From Chloracidobacterium sp. (GTDB lineage: Bacteria; Acidobacteriota; Blastocatellia; Pyrinomonadales; Pyrinomonadaceae), in NCBI GenBank assembly GCA_016712045.1, contig JADJRV010000008.1, positions 45,357-109,356 on the forward strand: a stretch of DNA of 64,000 nucleotides, written 5' to 3'. Shown piece by piece: positions 1-8,682 of the stretch. The position numbers and the translations under genes are program-made. The notes under the pieces were generated by a model. That model saw only the letters and a list, made by a program, of their open reading frames with translations, was not told the origin of the DNA and did not search any database. The stretch's first letter is position 1, and the number at the start of each line of letters is the position of its first letter.

Positions 1-1
1 C

Positions 2-703
2 TATCTTCGTGGCGGCGTCAGTACGACATATTATAGCCGCAAGGCGATCGGCGATTCGGCCCCCTTTGCCGCATCTGACAAGCCGGTATTCATGACCTCG
101 GACAATGCAGAATTTGATCATGGCTCTGAGGTTGCAGTTTATACGGGTAACGCTCGCGGCTGGCAGGAAAACAACTATGTCCGTGGTGACCGCGTGACGA
201 TCCAGCAATCAGAGGGGAAATTCACCGCCGAAGGCAATGTGCAAAGTGCTGTCTATAATGTAAAGCAAAAACTCAAGGGCAAGGAAAGCACCGTGCCGGT
301 ATTTGCGACGTCAAAGACGATGACCTACATGCGCGACACGCGGATCATTCAATACCGCGACAATGTCGATATTCGCCAAGGAACTGATCGACTAACGTCG
401 GGTTTCGCCGAGGTCTATCTGAACGAGAACAACGAGCTTTCCAAGACCATCGCCGAAAACTCGGTTGTAATTACTCAGCCCGGACGCCGTGCGACGGGAA
501 ATTGGGTACAATATACGGCAGCAGACGAGAAAGCGATCATACGCGGTAATCCAGCATCGATAACAGATTCTGTAAACGGTTCATCGCAGGCGGCCGAATT
601 TTCGATGATGATGCGCGAAAACCGCTTCGTCACCGAAGGCAAGACAAAGCAGAGCGGCTCGGGCCGCGTACGTTCGACATACAAGGTTAATCCTGATAAA
701 TAG
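2..703 (+). CDS. LptA/OstA-like LPS transport protein, 5' end missing
   Basis: The reading frame is open from the window edge to a TAG at 701-703, so the N-terminus lies outside. About 233 residues are visible. They are beta-rich and contain repeated OstA-like units of the form TSDNAEF, RGDRVTI, FTAEGNV and YRDNVDI, as in periplasmic LptA-type bridges that carry lipopolysaccharide across the periplasm. An ATG at 92 is internal to the homologous region and is probably not the start. lptB follows after 3 bases, which is the usual pairing and strengthens the call. The length exceeds a single LptA domain, so it may be an LptC-LptA fusion or a duplicated OstA protein; the missing 5' part would decide. 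Confidence 0.75.
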   Translation, partial: YLRGGVSTTYYSRKAIGDSAPFAASDKPVFMTSDNAEFDHGSEVAVYTGNARGWQENNYVRGDRVTIQQSEGKFTAEGNVQSAVYNVKQKLKGKESTVPVFATSKTMTYMRDTRIIQYRDNVDIRQGTDRLTSGFAEVYLNENNELSKTIAENSVVITQPGRRATGNWVQYTAADEKAIIRGNPASITDSVNGSSQAAEFSMMMRENRFVTEGKTKQSGSGRVRSTYKVNPDK

Positions 704-706
704 TTC

Positions 707-1468
707 ATGTCAGATCTCGATAAAACAAACGGACATCTTCCGGATAGCGGTGTGCTCATCGGCACCGGTTTGCAAAAAACATACGGCCGCCGTCGTGTCG
801 TCGATGATGTTGCGGTCAACGTCCACAAAGGCGAGGTCGTCGGTTTGCTTGGAGCAAACGGTGCTGGGAAAACAACGACATTTTATATGCTGGTTGGGTT
901 GGAGCATACCGAGAGCGGCGGGATCAGGTTGAATGGCCGTGATGTAACGGGTTTGCCTGTCTATCTACGCGCACGGCTAGGGCTTGGCTACCTGCCTCAG
1001 GAACCATCGATCTTTCGCAAACTTACCGCCGAACAAAATATCCTCGCCGTGCTGGAGACGATGAAAATGTCGCGTGACGAGCGATTCTCTCGGCTTGATG
1101 AACTACTAAACGAATTTGGCATTGACCACGTGCGAAAGGTGCGGGGCGATGCTTTGTCGGGTGGTGAGCGGCGGCGTGTTGAGATCGCGAGATGTCTCGC
1201 GACCGAGCCTGAATTTATTTTGCTCGATGAGCCATTTGCCGGTATCGATCCGCTCGCGATCGACGATATACGCGAGATCATCCTGTACCTCAAAAAGCAG
1301 GGCATTGGCATCCTCATTACTGACCACAATGTACGCGAAACGCTCGGCATCACGGACCGCGCCTACATTATGTCGGACGGTAAGATCCTGCGTTCGGGCA
1401 GCCCTAATGAGCTTGTTAACGACGCGGATGTTCGCCGTCTGTATCTGGGCGAAAGATTTGAGTTATAA
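707..1468 (+). CDS. lptB: LPS export ABC transporter ATP-binding protein LptB
   Basis: This 253-residue ABC ATPase powers extraction of lipopolysaccharide from the inner membrane together with LptF/LptG. Walker A is GANGAGKTT at about residues 49-57, the signature is LSGGERRR and Walker B is ILLDEPFAGID, followed by the D-loop and the switch His in ITDHN. The motif DEPFAGIDP is characteristic of LptB rather than of amino-acid importers. The N-terminus carries about 16 extra residues before the usual start of the family. It follows the LptA-like gene by 3 bases and is probably co-transcribed with it. No lptF/lptG lies in the window. Identification is secure. Confidence 0.95.
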   Translation: MSDLDKTNGHLPDSGVLIGTGLQKTYGRRRVVDDVAVNVHKGEVVGLLGANGAGKTTTFYMLVGLEHTESGGIRLNGRDVTGLPVYLRARLGLGYLPQEPSIFRKLTAEQNILAVLETMKMSRDERFSRLDELLNEFGIDHVRKVRGDALSGGERRRVEIARCLATEPEFILLDEPFAGIDPLAIDDIREIILYLKKQGIGILITDHNVRETLGITDRAYIMSDGKILRSGSPNELVNDADVRRLYLGERFEL

Positions 1469-1578
1469 CTCGCACAGAATTTTCCATTTTTCCATAATTA
1501 GTCTGTATAATTCTTTTTAGGAACGGTAATTGCTTGACTGGGCCGATCTCTCGCTAAACGGCAGCGTTTATATCGCGT

Positions 1579-3159
1579 ATGTCTTCCTTACGACTTAATC
1601 ATCAGCTACAGCAGAAAATGATCCTCACGCCGCAATTGCGGCAGCGGATCGAGATGTTGCAGATGACGTCGATCGAGTTGGCTGAACTCGTCGAGCAGGA
1701 GATGATCACTAATCCCATTCTCGAAGAGGTACAGCCCGGCGACGAGATGCAGGAGATCGCCGATAACATCCTCGACCAAAATTCCGACGGACATGACGCC
1801 GAATTTGAGAACGGCAACGACCCGACATCCGATGTGATGATCGAAGCCGGTCAATCAATGGCCGAGTACGAGGCGTTTGACGCCGGTGCTCCGTCGGAAA
1901 ATGGGTTTGACTCGACCGTCGCTGGCGACAACGAAGCCGGCGAGGAAGTGCATACTGAAAACTCCGATTCTTTTGACGAGATCGATTACGGCCGCGAGTT
2001 TCAAGATTATCTCGACCCCGGATATAAAACGCAGGAAATTGAATATAAGGACGACGCTCCGAGTTTTGAGCAGTTTTTAACGCATTCGCCGTCGCTTAGT
2101 GAGCACCTCGATTGGCAGCTTAATATGCTCGATCTCAGCGGCCGTCACGAAGAGGCAGCGACGCAGATCATAGGCAATCTAGATGAGGATGGACGCCTGA
2201 CGACTTCGATCGACGAGATCGCCCGTGCTAGCCGTTGCTCCGAAGAGATCGCCGAAGAAGCTCGGCAATCTGTGATGCAGCTCGACCCAGTCGGCTGCGG
2301 CTCATTTGATGTAAAAGAATGTCTCGCCGCTCAGCTAAAAGCCAACGGCGACAGCGAAGACGGCCTTGCCGCCCGACTTGTCCGAGATCATCTCGAAGAC
2401 CTGCTGCCGCACCGCTTGCAGCACCTTGCCAAAGCGACCGGGGTTAACATCCACATTCTTGATGAGGAGATCGCCAAGATCCGCCAGCTCGACCCATATC
2501 CGGGACGCCGATACGCATCTGACGAAGCGGCTTATGTCGCTCCTGAGGTTTATATTGAAAAGCTTGACGAGGATTACGTCGTCTATTTTGTCGATGACGG
2601 CAGCCCGCGTTTGCGTATCAGTCCGACCTATCACAAACTGCTCGATCAAACCGATACTACAAAAGAAACAAAAGATTTTATAAAGGACAAGGTGCGGTCG
2701 GCGGTCGATCTGCTCCGCAACATCGAACACCGCCGACAGACGATATATCGCGTCGTCGAGTGTATAGTTTCACGGCAGCGGGCGTTTCTCGATCATGGCG
2801 TTGAACACATCAAACCGATGATGCTCAAAGACGTTGCTGAGGACATCGGAATGCATCTATCGACCATCTCGCGGGTTGTCAACCGCAAATACGCCCATAC
2901 GCCTCAGGGTGTGATAGAGCTTAGACGGTTTTTTAGCGAGGGAATGATGAACGAGGACGGCGAAGAGGTCTCGACCCGCATCCTTAAATTAAAGATCAAA
3001 AAGATGATCGAAGAGGAAGATACAAAAAAACCGCTTACAGATGACGAGATCGCAAAAATACTTGGTAAGGACGGAGTGAAATTATCGCGACGAACGGTCG
3101 CAAAATATCGCGACCAGCTCAACATTGCTGGCTCGCGTGAACGAAAGACGGTGATATAA
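1579..3159 (+). CDS. rpoN: RNA polymerase sigma-54 factor RpoN
   Basis: This 526-residue protein has the sigma-54 layout: a Gln/Leu-rich activator-interacting region I (LNHQLQQKMILTPQLRQ) at the start, a long acidic region II (about residues 50-150), a core-binding domain, a helix-turn-helix (LSTISRVVNRKYAHTPQG), and near the C-terminus the RpoN box as SRRTVAKYRDQLNI, close to the canonical ARRTVAKYRE. It directs transcription from -24/-12 promoters with enhancer-binding ATPases, none of which is encoded here. The downstream hpf, rapZ and PTS genes are the classical neighbours of rpoN. I saw no clear -24/-12 element in the intergenic spaces of the window. Confidence 0.96.
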   Translation: MSSLRLNHQLQQKMILTPQLRQRIEMLQMTSIELAELVEQEMITNPILEEVQPGDEMQEIADNILDQNSDGHDAEFENGNDPTSDVMIEAGQSMAEYEAFDAGAPSENGFDSTVAGDNEAGEEVHTENSDSFDEIDYGREFQDYLDPGYKTQEIEYKDDAPSFEQFLTHSPSLSEHLDWQLNMLDLSGRHEEAATQIIGNLDEDGRLTTSIDEIARASRCSEEIAEEARQSVMQLDPVGCGSFDVKECLAAQLKANGDSEDGLAARLVRDHLEDLLPHRLQHLAKATGVNIHILDEEIAKIRQLDPYPGRRYASDEAAYVAPEVYIEKLDEDYVVYFVDDGSPRLRISPTYHKLLDQTDTTKETKDFIKDKVRSAVDLLRNIEHRRQTIYRVVECIVSRQRAFLDHGVEHIKPMMLKDVAEDIGMHLSTISRVVNRKYAHTPQGVIELRRFFSEGMMNEDGEEVSTRILKLKIKKMIEEEDTKKPLTDDEIAKILGKDGVKLSRRTVAKYRDQLNIAGSRERKTVI

Positions 3160-3180
3160 CAGAATTAATAAGGGGATAAC

Positions 3181-3534
3181 ATGAACATCGAATTTACAGG
3201 TAGACACATAGACGTAACACCGGCGATCAAATCGCATGTAGTGGATCAGTTTGAAAAGATCGAACACCTTTTCGACGGAAAGCCCGTCAAAGCTCATGTG
3301 ATCATCGAGGTCGAACGCGGCATGCACCGCTCTGAGATCGTGATGAATTGGCGTAACGAGGTGATCACGGCCGAAACCAGCGTATCGGATATGTATCTGT
3401 CACTTTCGCAAACGATTGATAAGATCGAAAAGCGTGCCCGTAAACTGAAAGGCAAAATCATCGACAAAGCCCATCGTGCAACCAGTGTCGCCGCAACGAG
3501 TTCGGCAATGGAGGACGCAGAAGAGCCGGCTTAA
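3181..3534 (+). CDS. hpf: Ribosome hibernation promoting factor, HPF/RaiA family
   Basis: The 117-residue protein matches the short HPF/YfiA fold: an N-terminal strand-helix region (IEFTGRHIDVTPAIKSHV), the internal VIIEVERG strand, and a basic C-terminal helix (DKIEKRARKLKGKI). Family members bind the 30S subunit between mRNA and tRNA sites and inactivate ribosomes in stationary phase. The C-terminal dimerisation domain of long HPF is absent, although a short alanine/serine-rich tail follows the basic helix. It lies 21 bases after rpoN and 6 bases before rapZ, the conserved order in many Gram-negative bacteria. A GGGGA-type ribosome site precedes the ATG. Confidence 0.93.
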   Translation: MNIEFTGRHIDVTPAIKSHVVDQFEKIEHLFDGKPVKAHVIIEVERGMHRSEIVMNWRNEVITAETSVSDMYLSLSQTIDKIEKRARKLKGKIIDKAHRATSVAATSSAMEDAEEPA

Positions 3535-3540
3535 TAATAA

Positions 3541-4440
3541 ATGGCTAAAAAGACTCAGCAAAAACGAGATCTGCCCGGATTTGTAATTATCACGGGCCTC
3601 AGCGGGTCGGGCATGAGTTCGGCGACGGACTCGCTCGAGGACCTCGGGTATTTTTGCGTCGATAATTTGCCGTTAACGATGCTCTCGACTTTTGGTCGGC
3701 TGCTGGTCCCCGCTGATCGGCGAAATCCATCGATCGAGAAAGCGGCTCTCGTCATCAACATTCGGGAACGCCAGTTTTTATCGGAATTTCCCGGGTGAAT
3801 TAAAAAAACTCGCGAAAGAAAAATCTCGCTCCTTTTGTCGTATTCTTTGAGGCTTCGGATGATGTTTTGCAACGTCGATTTTCGGAAACGCGACGCCCGC
3901 ATCCGGCGGACCAGGGGAAAAGGCCTACTTTCCGCAATCCGTGGTGAACGCAAAGCGTTGGCAGACATTCGCAAGCTTGCGGATCTCATCATCGACACAT
4001 CCGAACACACCGTCCACACGCTGCGGCATCTGCTCGTGCAAAAATTTAGCGGTTTTGATGACGGCGTTCCGATCAAGGTCGAGGTTCAGAGTTTTGGGCA
4101 TAAATACGGCAATCCGCGAACGGTGGATCTGATGTTCGACGTGCGACATTTGCCTAATCCGTATTTCCAAAAAGAGCTAAAACACCTGACGGGCGAGGAT
4201 GCCGAGATAATAAGATATCTCGATAAGCAGCCAGAGGTCGCTGAGACAATTGCCAAATTTACCGATCTACTTCTATATCTGTTACCGCGATATCAGCGAG
4301 AAGGTAAATCATATGTGACGATCGGCATTGGCTGTACGGGCGGGCGGCACCGCTCGGTAATGGTGGCGAACAGCCTGCACAAAGCTTTGAAAGATGCAGG
4401 GTTTGATGCGACATCGAGTCACCGCGATATACAAAAGTAA
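3541..4440 (+). CDS. rapZ: RNase adapter RapZ / YvcJ-type P-loop protein, three frame breaks
   Basis: Read across three frame breaks, this is a RapZ/YvcJ protein of about 299 residues. The first segment holds the P-loop and the diagnostic EDLGYFCVDNLP; the last holds the C-terminal IGIGCTGGRHRSV and HRDI motifs, which in E. coli RapZ form the RNA- and metabolite-sensing domain. The breaks are single extra bases near 3790 (GGG), near 3837 (TTTT) and near 3917 (AAAA), after which the original frame returns. Read across them the sequence gives the expected VVFFEASDDVLQRRF and RRPHPADQGKGLL. The P-loop reads GLSGSGMSS: the usual Walker lysine is Met. Family members control glmS-directed small RNAs or act as GTP/ATP-binding regulators; the target here is unknown. 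Confidence 0.88.
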
Positions 4441-4448
4441 AAGAGACT

Positions 4449-4883
4449 ATGAGTGACACAAAGAGAATAGGCGGCGTGATAATTTCGCACGGACAGCTTG
4501 CTAACGAGTTGGTCGGAGCGGCCGAAGCCGTTGTTGGCGATCTCGATCATATACGTGCGGTATCCATCGGTTGGCACGATGACGTTGAAATGGCTAAAGC
4601 CGAGATCGAACAGGCGATCAAAGAAGTTTCGGAGGGAATAGGTGTGCTGCTGCTGACGGATATGTTTGGCGGTACGCCGACAAATATCGCGGCGATGTTT
4701 CTCGACAGCAATGATGTCGAGATCGTCACGGGCGTTAATTTACCAATGGTCATTAAGTTCGCGTCAATTACACGCGAGACCACGCTGCATGACCTTGCTA
4801 AAGAGGTTGAGTCGCAGGGAAAGGATGCTATCTGCCGCGCAACGACACTGCTTTTACCGCAAAAACTCAAAAAGGATGCTTGA
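4449..4883 (+). CDS. PTS system mannose-type EIIA component
   Basis: The 144-residue protein belongs to the EIIA-Man fold family (PF03610). The start GGVIISHGQLANELVGAA places the phosphorylatable histidine at about residue 14, and LLLTDMFGGTPTNIA is the conserved loop of the family. It would accept phosphate from HPr, encoded immediately downstream with an 8-base overlap. No EIIB, EIIC or EIID gene and no ptsI is visible, so the pair may work in regulation rather than in sugar uptake, as proposed for many bacteria with incomplete PTS systems; that role is inference. It follows rapZ by 8 bases and is probably in one operon with rpoN. Confidence 0.92.
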   Translation: MSDTKRIGGVIISHGQLANELVGAAEAVVGDLDHIRAVSIGWHDDVEMAKAEIEQAIKEVSEGIGVLLLTDMFGGTPTNIAAMFLDSNDVEIVTGVNLPMVIKFASITRETTLHDLAKEVESQGKDAICRATTLLLPQKLKKDA

Positions 4884-5148
4884 GGCGACGGTCCGAGTCA
4901 CAAACACCCTCGGCCTCCATGCTCGCGCAGCCGCGCGGCTCGTGCGGCTTGCCGCAACATTCTCGAGCAGTGTGAAAATACGCCGCAAAGACAATGATTC
5001 TGAGGCAAATGCAAAAGACATTCTCAGCGTGCTGAGCATCGCAGCAAGCTTCGGCGTCGTATTACAGTTCATCGCCGACGGAGCAGACGAAAGTGATGCC
5101 ATCGAACAGATCAAACAGCTCTTTGCCGATAATTTCGGTGAGGATTAA
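4876..5148 (+). CDS. HPr family phosphocarrier protein
   Basis: I placed the start at the ATG at 4876, overlapping the EIIA stop by 8 bases, because the encoded 90 residues then match the full HPr length. TLGLHARAAARL carries the active-site histidine at residue 15, phosphorylated by enzyme I in the family. In the second regulatory region, ANAKDILSVLSIA aligns with the Ser-46 block of Gram-positive HPr, but the serine position is Asp (residue 48). This would remove HPrK-dependent serine phosphorylation or mimic it permanently. No hprK is found between rapZ and HPr. Identification as HPr is secure; physiological consequences are inference. Confidence 0.92.
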   Translation: MLEATVRVTNTLGLHARAAARLVRLAATFSSSVKIRRKDNDSEANAKDILSVLSIAASFGVVLQFIADGADESDAIEQIKQLFADNFGED

Positions 5149-5211
5149 AGGCGGAAACACGACCGGTATGGGAGTCTGAACTAATGAACTGAGAACTCAA
5201 CAACCTCGAAA

Positions 5212-6129
5212 GTAGGTATTTTAGGCGTCCCTCTCGGATTCGGCGCCGGACAGACAGGTAGTGAATTAGGCGTCAATGCGATGCGTCTCACGCGTTTTCG
5301 CGGCATGGGGCTGGCGGACCACATTCGTCATCTCGGCTACGAGACAAATGATCACGGCGATACGTGGATCGTTCAACCTGCAAATCAATCTGACACCGGC
5401 AATCCAAAGCACCTCGCCGAAATGCTCGCGTCCAGTGCAAACATTATTGAGAAAGTAACCGCGATGTTGGGTGACGACGAGTTTCCGATCATCCTCGGCG
5501 GCGACCACGCCATTGCGATACCGACATTTTCGGCGATCGCCAATCATTACAAACAACAGGGCACTGAGATCGGCCTGATATGGTTTGACGCACACGCAGA
5601 CATCAACACGCCCGAAACATCGCCGTCGGGCAACATCCACGGCATGCCTTTGGCGACGATACTCGGCCACGGCAACGCTGAACTCGTAAATCTGTGCGGT
5701 TATTCTCCAAAGCTCGACCCTAAATACTTCGCCCACCTCGGAGCCCGCGATCTGGACGACGGCGAAAGGAGTCAAATCCACAAACTCGGGCTACGCAACA
5801 ATTTCTTCACAATGAGCGACATCGACCGTCGCGGTATGGCCGCTTGTGTCGAAGACGCTTTGGCGATCGCATCTAAGGCTCCCGGCGGTTATGCCGTTAC
5901 ATTTGATATCGACGGCATCGACCCGCGTTTCGCACCCGGCTCCGGCACGCTGGTCCGCGGCGGCACGACCTATCGCGAAGCCCATCTCGCCCTCGAGATC
6001 ATCGCCGCCCACGGCGGAATGCGTTCATTCGAGATCGTCGAGGTCAATCCCTTCTTGGATCAAAGCAACATCACGGTTGAACTCGCCTGCGAACTGATCC
6101 TGTCGGCATTGGGTAAGACAATATTATGA
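5212..6129 (+). CDS. rocF: Arginase (ureohydrolase family), start unclear
   Basis: The protein has the ureohydrolase manganese motifs in order: GGDHAIAIP, WFDAHADINTPETSPSGNIHG and TFDIDGIDPRFAPGSGT, with a Glu in EIVEVNPFLD. The SGNIHGMPL block favours arginase, which cleaves arginine to ornithine and urea, over agmatinase. Homology begins at VGILGVPLGFGAG, encoded from 5212, but no ATG, GTG or TTG occurs in this frame between the stop at 5185 and the ATG at 5281. The latter would remove a conserved strand and the glycine-rich loop. I therefore give the homology start and suspect a base error just upstream. The stop overlaps ddl by 4 bases (ATGA). Confidence 0.85.
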   Translation, partial: VGILGVPLGFGAGQTGSELGVNAMRLTRFRGMGLADHIRHLGYETNDHGDTWIVQPANQSDTGNPKHLAEMLASSANIIEKVTAMLGDDEFPIILGGDHAIAIPTFSAIANHYKQQGTEIGLIWFDAHADINTPETSPSGNIHGMPLATILGHGNAELVNLCGYSPKLDPKYFAHLGARDLDDGERSQIHKLGLRNNFFTMSDIDRRGMAACVEDALAIASKAPGGYAVTFDIDGIDPRFAPGSGTLVRGGTTYREAHLALEIIAAHGGMRSFEIVEVNPFLDQSNITVELACELILSALGKTIL

Positions 6130-7199
6130 AAACACGCGTTGGAGTTATTTTTGGCGGCAGGTCGGGCGAGCATGAGATCTCTTGTCGGTCGGCTAAGACC
6201 GTTATTGAGCAGGCTGACCCGGAAAAGTACGAGATCGTGCCGATCGCGATCACAAATGACGGCGTGTGGCTCGACGCTGAGAAGTCGCGGCAGTTTTATG
6301 AGAACGGAGGCGAGCTTCAGCCGAAAGAACACAAGGAACTCCTTTTCCCTGTCTCCCGACTCCTGTCTCCCGATTCGATCGATGTTATCTTTCCCGTACT
6401 TCACGGCACATACGGCGAGGACGGCACCATTCAAGGATTGTTTGAGATGGCGGATCTGCCGTATGTCGGCTGCGGTGTGCTGGCAAGTTCAACGGGGATG
6501 GATAAGGCGTTTATGAAGACCCTGTTTCTCAACGCGGGGCTGCCTATTTGTAATTACGTCTGGTTCCTGCGTGACGAGTGGGAACGCAACCGTGAAACGA
6601 CGCTGACGCAGGTCGCCGACAAGCTCGGCTTTCCGTGCTTTGTAAAACCTGCAAATCTCGGTTCGTCTGTCGGCGTTTCAAAGGCGGTGGACATGGAATC
6701 CCTCGCCAACGCGATCGCTCTCGCCGCCGAATACGACCGCAAGATCATTGTCGAAGAAGGCCTCGAGATGCGTGAGATCGAATGCGCCGTGATGGGCAAC
6801 GACCAGCCCGAAGCCAGCCTTCCCGGCGAATACCTGATTCGTGACAGTTCAAAGGCATTTCTCGATTACACCGAAAAATACTCCGGCACCGGCAATAATG
6901 AATTTGTGGTCCCGGCACCGGTCTCGGACGAGCTTTCCAACAAGATCCGCCAGATGGGCGTCACCGCATTCAAATCCATCGACGGCTCCGGCCTCGCGCG
7001 TGTCGATTTTTTCCTACGCAGCGATAACGGTGCTTTGCTCGTAAATGAGATCAACACTATGCCCGGCCTCACCGACGCCTCAGGCTTCCCAAAAATGTGG
7101 GCAGGAACCGGAAAGCCGTTCCCTCAGGTGATCGATGAATTAATTCAATTGGCTATTGAACGTCACGAAGACAAGAAAAAGAATAAAACGAGTAAATAG
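6126..7199 (+). CDS. ddl: D-alanine--D-alanine ligase
   Basis: This 357-residue ATP-grasp enzyme makes the D-Ala-D-Ala dipeptide for peptidoglycan. VGVIFGGRSGEHEIS at the start, VLHGTYGEDGTIQG, CFVKPANLGSSVGV, EIECAVMG and the C-terminal VNEINTMPGLT are the Ddl hallmarks, including the metal-binding Glu/Asn. The long insertion around residues 60-90 fits the VanA/DdlA-like length class. It overlaps the arginase stop codon by 4 bases, implying translational coupling with an apparently unrelated function. It converges with the minus-strand VWFA gene, with 3 bases between the stops. Confidence 0.96.
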   Translation: MKTRVGVIFGGRSGEHEISCRSAKTVIEQADPEKYEIVPIAITNDGVWLDAEKSRQFYENGGELQPKEHKELLFPVSRLLSPDSIDVIFPVLHGTYGEDGTIQGLFEMADLPYVGCGVLASSTGMDKAFMKTLFLNAGLPICNYVWFLRDEWERNRETTLTQVADKLGFPCFVKPANLGSSVGVSKAVDMESLANAIALAAEYDRKIIVEEGLEMREIECAVMGNDQPEASLPGEYLIRDSSKAFLDYTEKYSGTGNNEFVVPAPVSDELSNKIRQMGVTAFKSIDGSGLARVDFFLRSDNGALLVNEINTMPGLTDASGFPKMWAGTGKPFPQVIDELIQLAIERHEDKKKNKTSK

Positions 7200-7202
7200 C
7201 GG

Positions 7203-8109
7203 CTATTTCTTTGGCGCGTTATAGCCCTTACGCGTGCGGATAGTTAAATTTGGACGGGAAACGCGTAGCTCGATGGCTCGCCATTTGCCGTCCTTTTTTA
7301 TGTTGGTTGGTGAATACGCGATCGTGTATTGCTCACCGAGCTCGGCAACGATCCGCTTTGAAAGCATCCCGCATTGCAACGCCGCCGGGCGTTGCGACAT
7401 ATCGACCGCCGGTTTTTTCAGAAAATTTTGTAAGAGCTCCTTTATTTCCGGCCTTTTCTTCTGGCTTGAGTTCGGGCGAAGACATATCGACAGTGTAGAT
7501 AGTTGCGTTTATCGAGAGGGCCGCTTTCAGTGCCTTTTCAGCACTATTTTTACTGCTCGAATCAGCACCATCGGAAAGTACTATGATTGCTCGGCGCTTT
7601 TCCGGTCGTTTTGAAAGGACTTCGGCCGCTTTGTAGATCGCGTCGTTTAATGCCGTCATTCCATTCGCTTTTAGATCGTACACCTGCTCGCGCATGTCAT
7701 GGCTATTCGAAAAATCTTGCACCAGCTCGACCTTCGAATCAAAATTATAGATCGCGGTCGAATCTCCTCTACGCAGACCATCTAAAAACTGAATAGCTGC
7801 AGAACGAGCGAGTGAAACTCGCTCTTCCATACTGCCCGAAGTATCAAGTAATATCACCGCAGCAAACGGTGTTTCCTCGGTTTCAAAGGTCACGATCTGC
7901 TGCTCGATGCCATCTTCAAAGACACGGAACTGTTTCTGGGTAAGCCCGCTCACAGCTTTTCCCGACGAGTCGGTGATCGCGGCGTTCATTACAACGATAG
8001 ACGAATCGACAATGATGACATCTTCGTCCCTTTGAGCAAGTAAATATGTAGGAAAAATAAGTAGAGAGGATATGGCAGCGAAATAAAACAGCTTAGTCAT
8101 ATACCGCAA
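7203..8109 (-). CDS. VWFA-like secreted protein of the acidobacterial type, one frame break
   Basis: Joined across one break, this protein has about 301 residues. It starts with a signal peptide (about residues 1-25), then a strand-rich domain ending in RVFEDGIEQQIVTFE, then a von Willebrand A domain with the metal-binding DTSGSM at about residue 91 and VLSDGADSSSKN further on. This architecture matches the VWFA-related family TIGR03436, common in Acidobacteria. The break lies near 7357: reading with one base fewer gives RDAFKRIVAELGEQYTIAY, a normal continuation ending in RTRKGYNAPKK. Its likely site is the cell envelope; ligand unknown. The two exported proteins upstream probably share its transcript. 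Confidence 0.85.
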
Positions 8110-8118
8110 ACGAGTGGA

Positions 8119-8664
8119 CTAGTGTCGGAAACGCAGGAATTTCGTTATCCGCAGTAACGAATTTGATGTAGTGATCGCCGCTGCAGAGATCGTAAATCGT
8201 GTTGTCTTTTTCAATTCATCAAGCAATGAAGTCGAACGCAACTTGAGCGAGTCGATCGCTTCAGCAATAAATCCTTTGCTGACCGGCTGAATGCTCTCCG
8301 AGTTAACGGCCTCATCGTCATCATCGCCGCCAAGTTCATCGCGGATCTTTTTTACTAGCTTTTCAACACGGTCGAGTTTAGCAATGTCTTTATCGGTTAG
8401 AGTACCTTTTTCGACGTAAGATGTTTCAAGCTCAGTAGAAAGTTTTACGGCTTCTTCGCCGCGGGCTACCATCTCGTCGTGATCTTTCTTATCCTTTTCG
8501 ATCTGCATCTGGATAAGTTTTTCCTTTATATTCTTAGGTCGCTCGTCTTTTTCCGGACCATCAAAGATAGAGGTACGGTTATCGACGTTGAACTGTGAAT
8601 GACCGACGCCGCAAAAGCTCGCAACCGCAATAATGATCAGAATTGTTCGAAATGTCATCGACAT
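8119..8664 (-). CDS. Exported protein of unknown function with charged helical segment
   Basis: The 181-residue protein begins with a signal peptide of about 24 residues ending near GVGHSQ. The mature part opens with an Asp/Glu/Lys-rich stretch (PEKDERPKNIKEKLIQ) and continues in strongly helical, heptad-like sequence with lysine/glutamate alternation, suggesting a coiled coil between about residues 45 and 115. I do not recognise a family. It ends 9 bases before the VWFA gene starts and follows another exported protein by 18 bases, so the three probably form one operon acting in the periplasm. An alternative start two codons in (8658) is possible. Confidence 0.7.
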   Translation of the reverse strand: MSMTFRTILIIIAVASFCGVGHSQFNVDNRTSIFDGPEKDERPKNIKEKLIQMQIEKDKKDHDEMVARGEEAVKLSTELETSYVEKGTLTDKDIAKLDRVEKLVKKIRDELGGDDDDEAVNSESIQPVSKGFIAEAIDSLKLRSTSLLDELKKTTRFTISAAAITTSNSLLRITKFLRFRH

Positions 8665-8682
8665 ATCAACTCAATAATAAAG

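Noticed and set aside
1469..1578. Sigma-54 promoter for rpoN or other genes
   Set aside because: I looked for TGGCAC-N5-TTGC patterns in the intergenic spaces and found none that I could defend.
3541..4440. rapZ as a pseudogene
   Set aside because: Three single-base gains at homopolymers restore the frame and all conserved motifs; the other genes of the window show the same error type.
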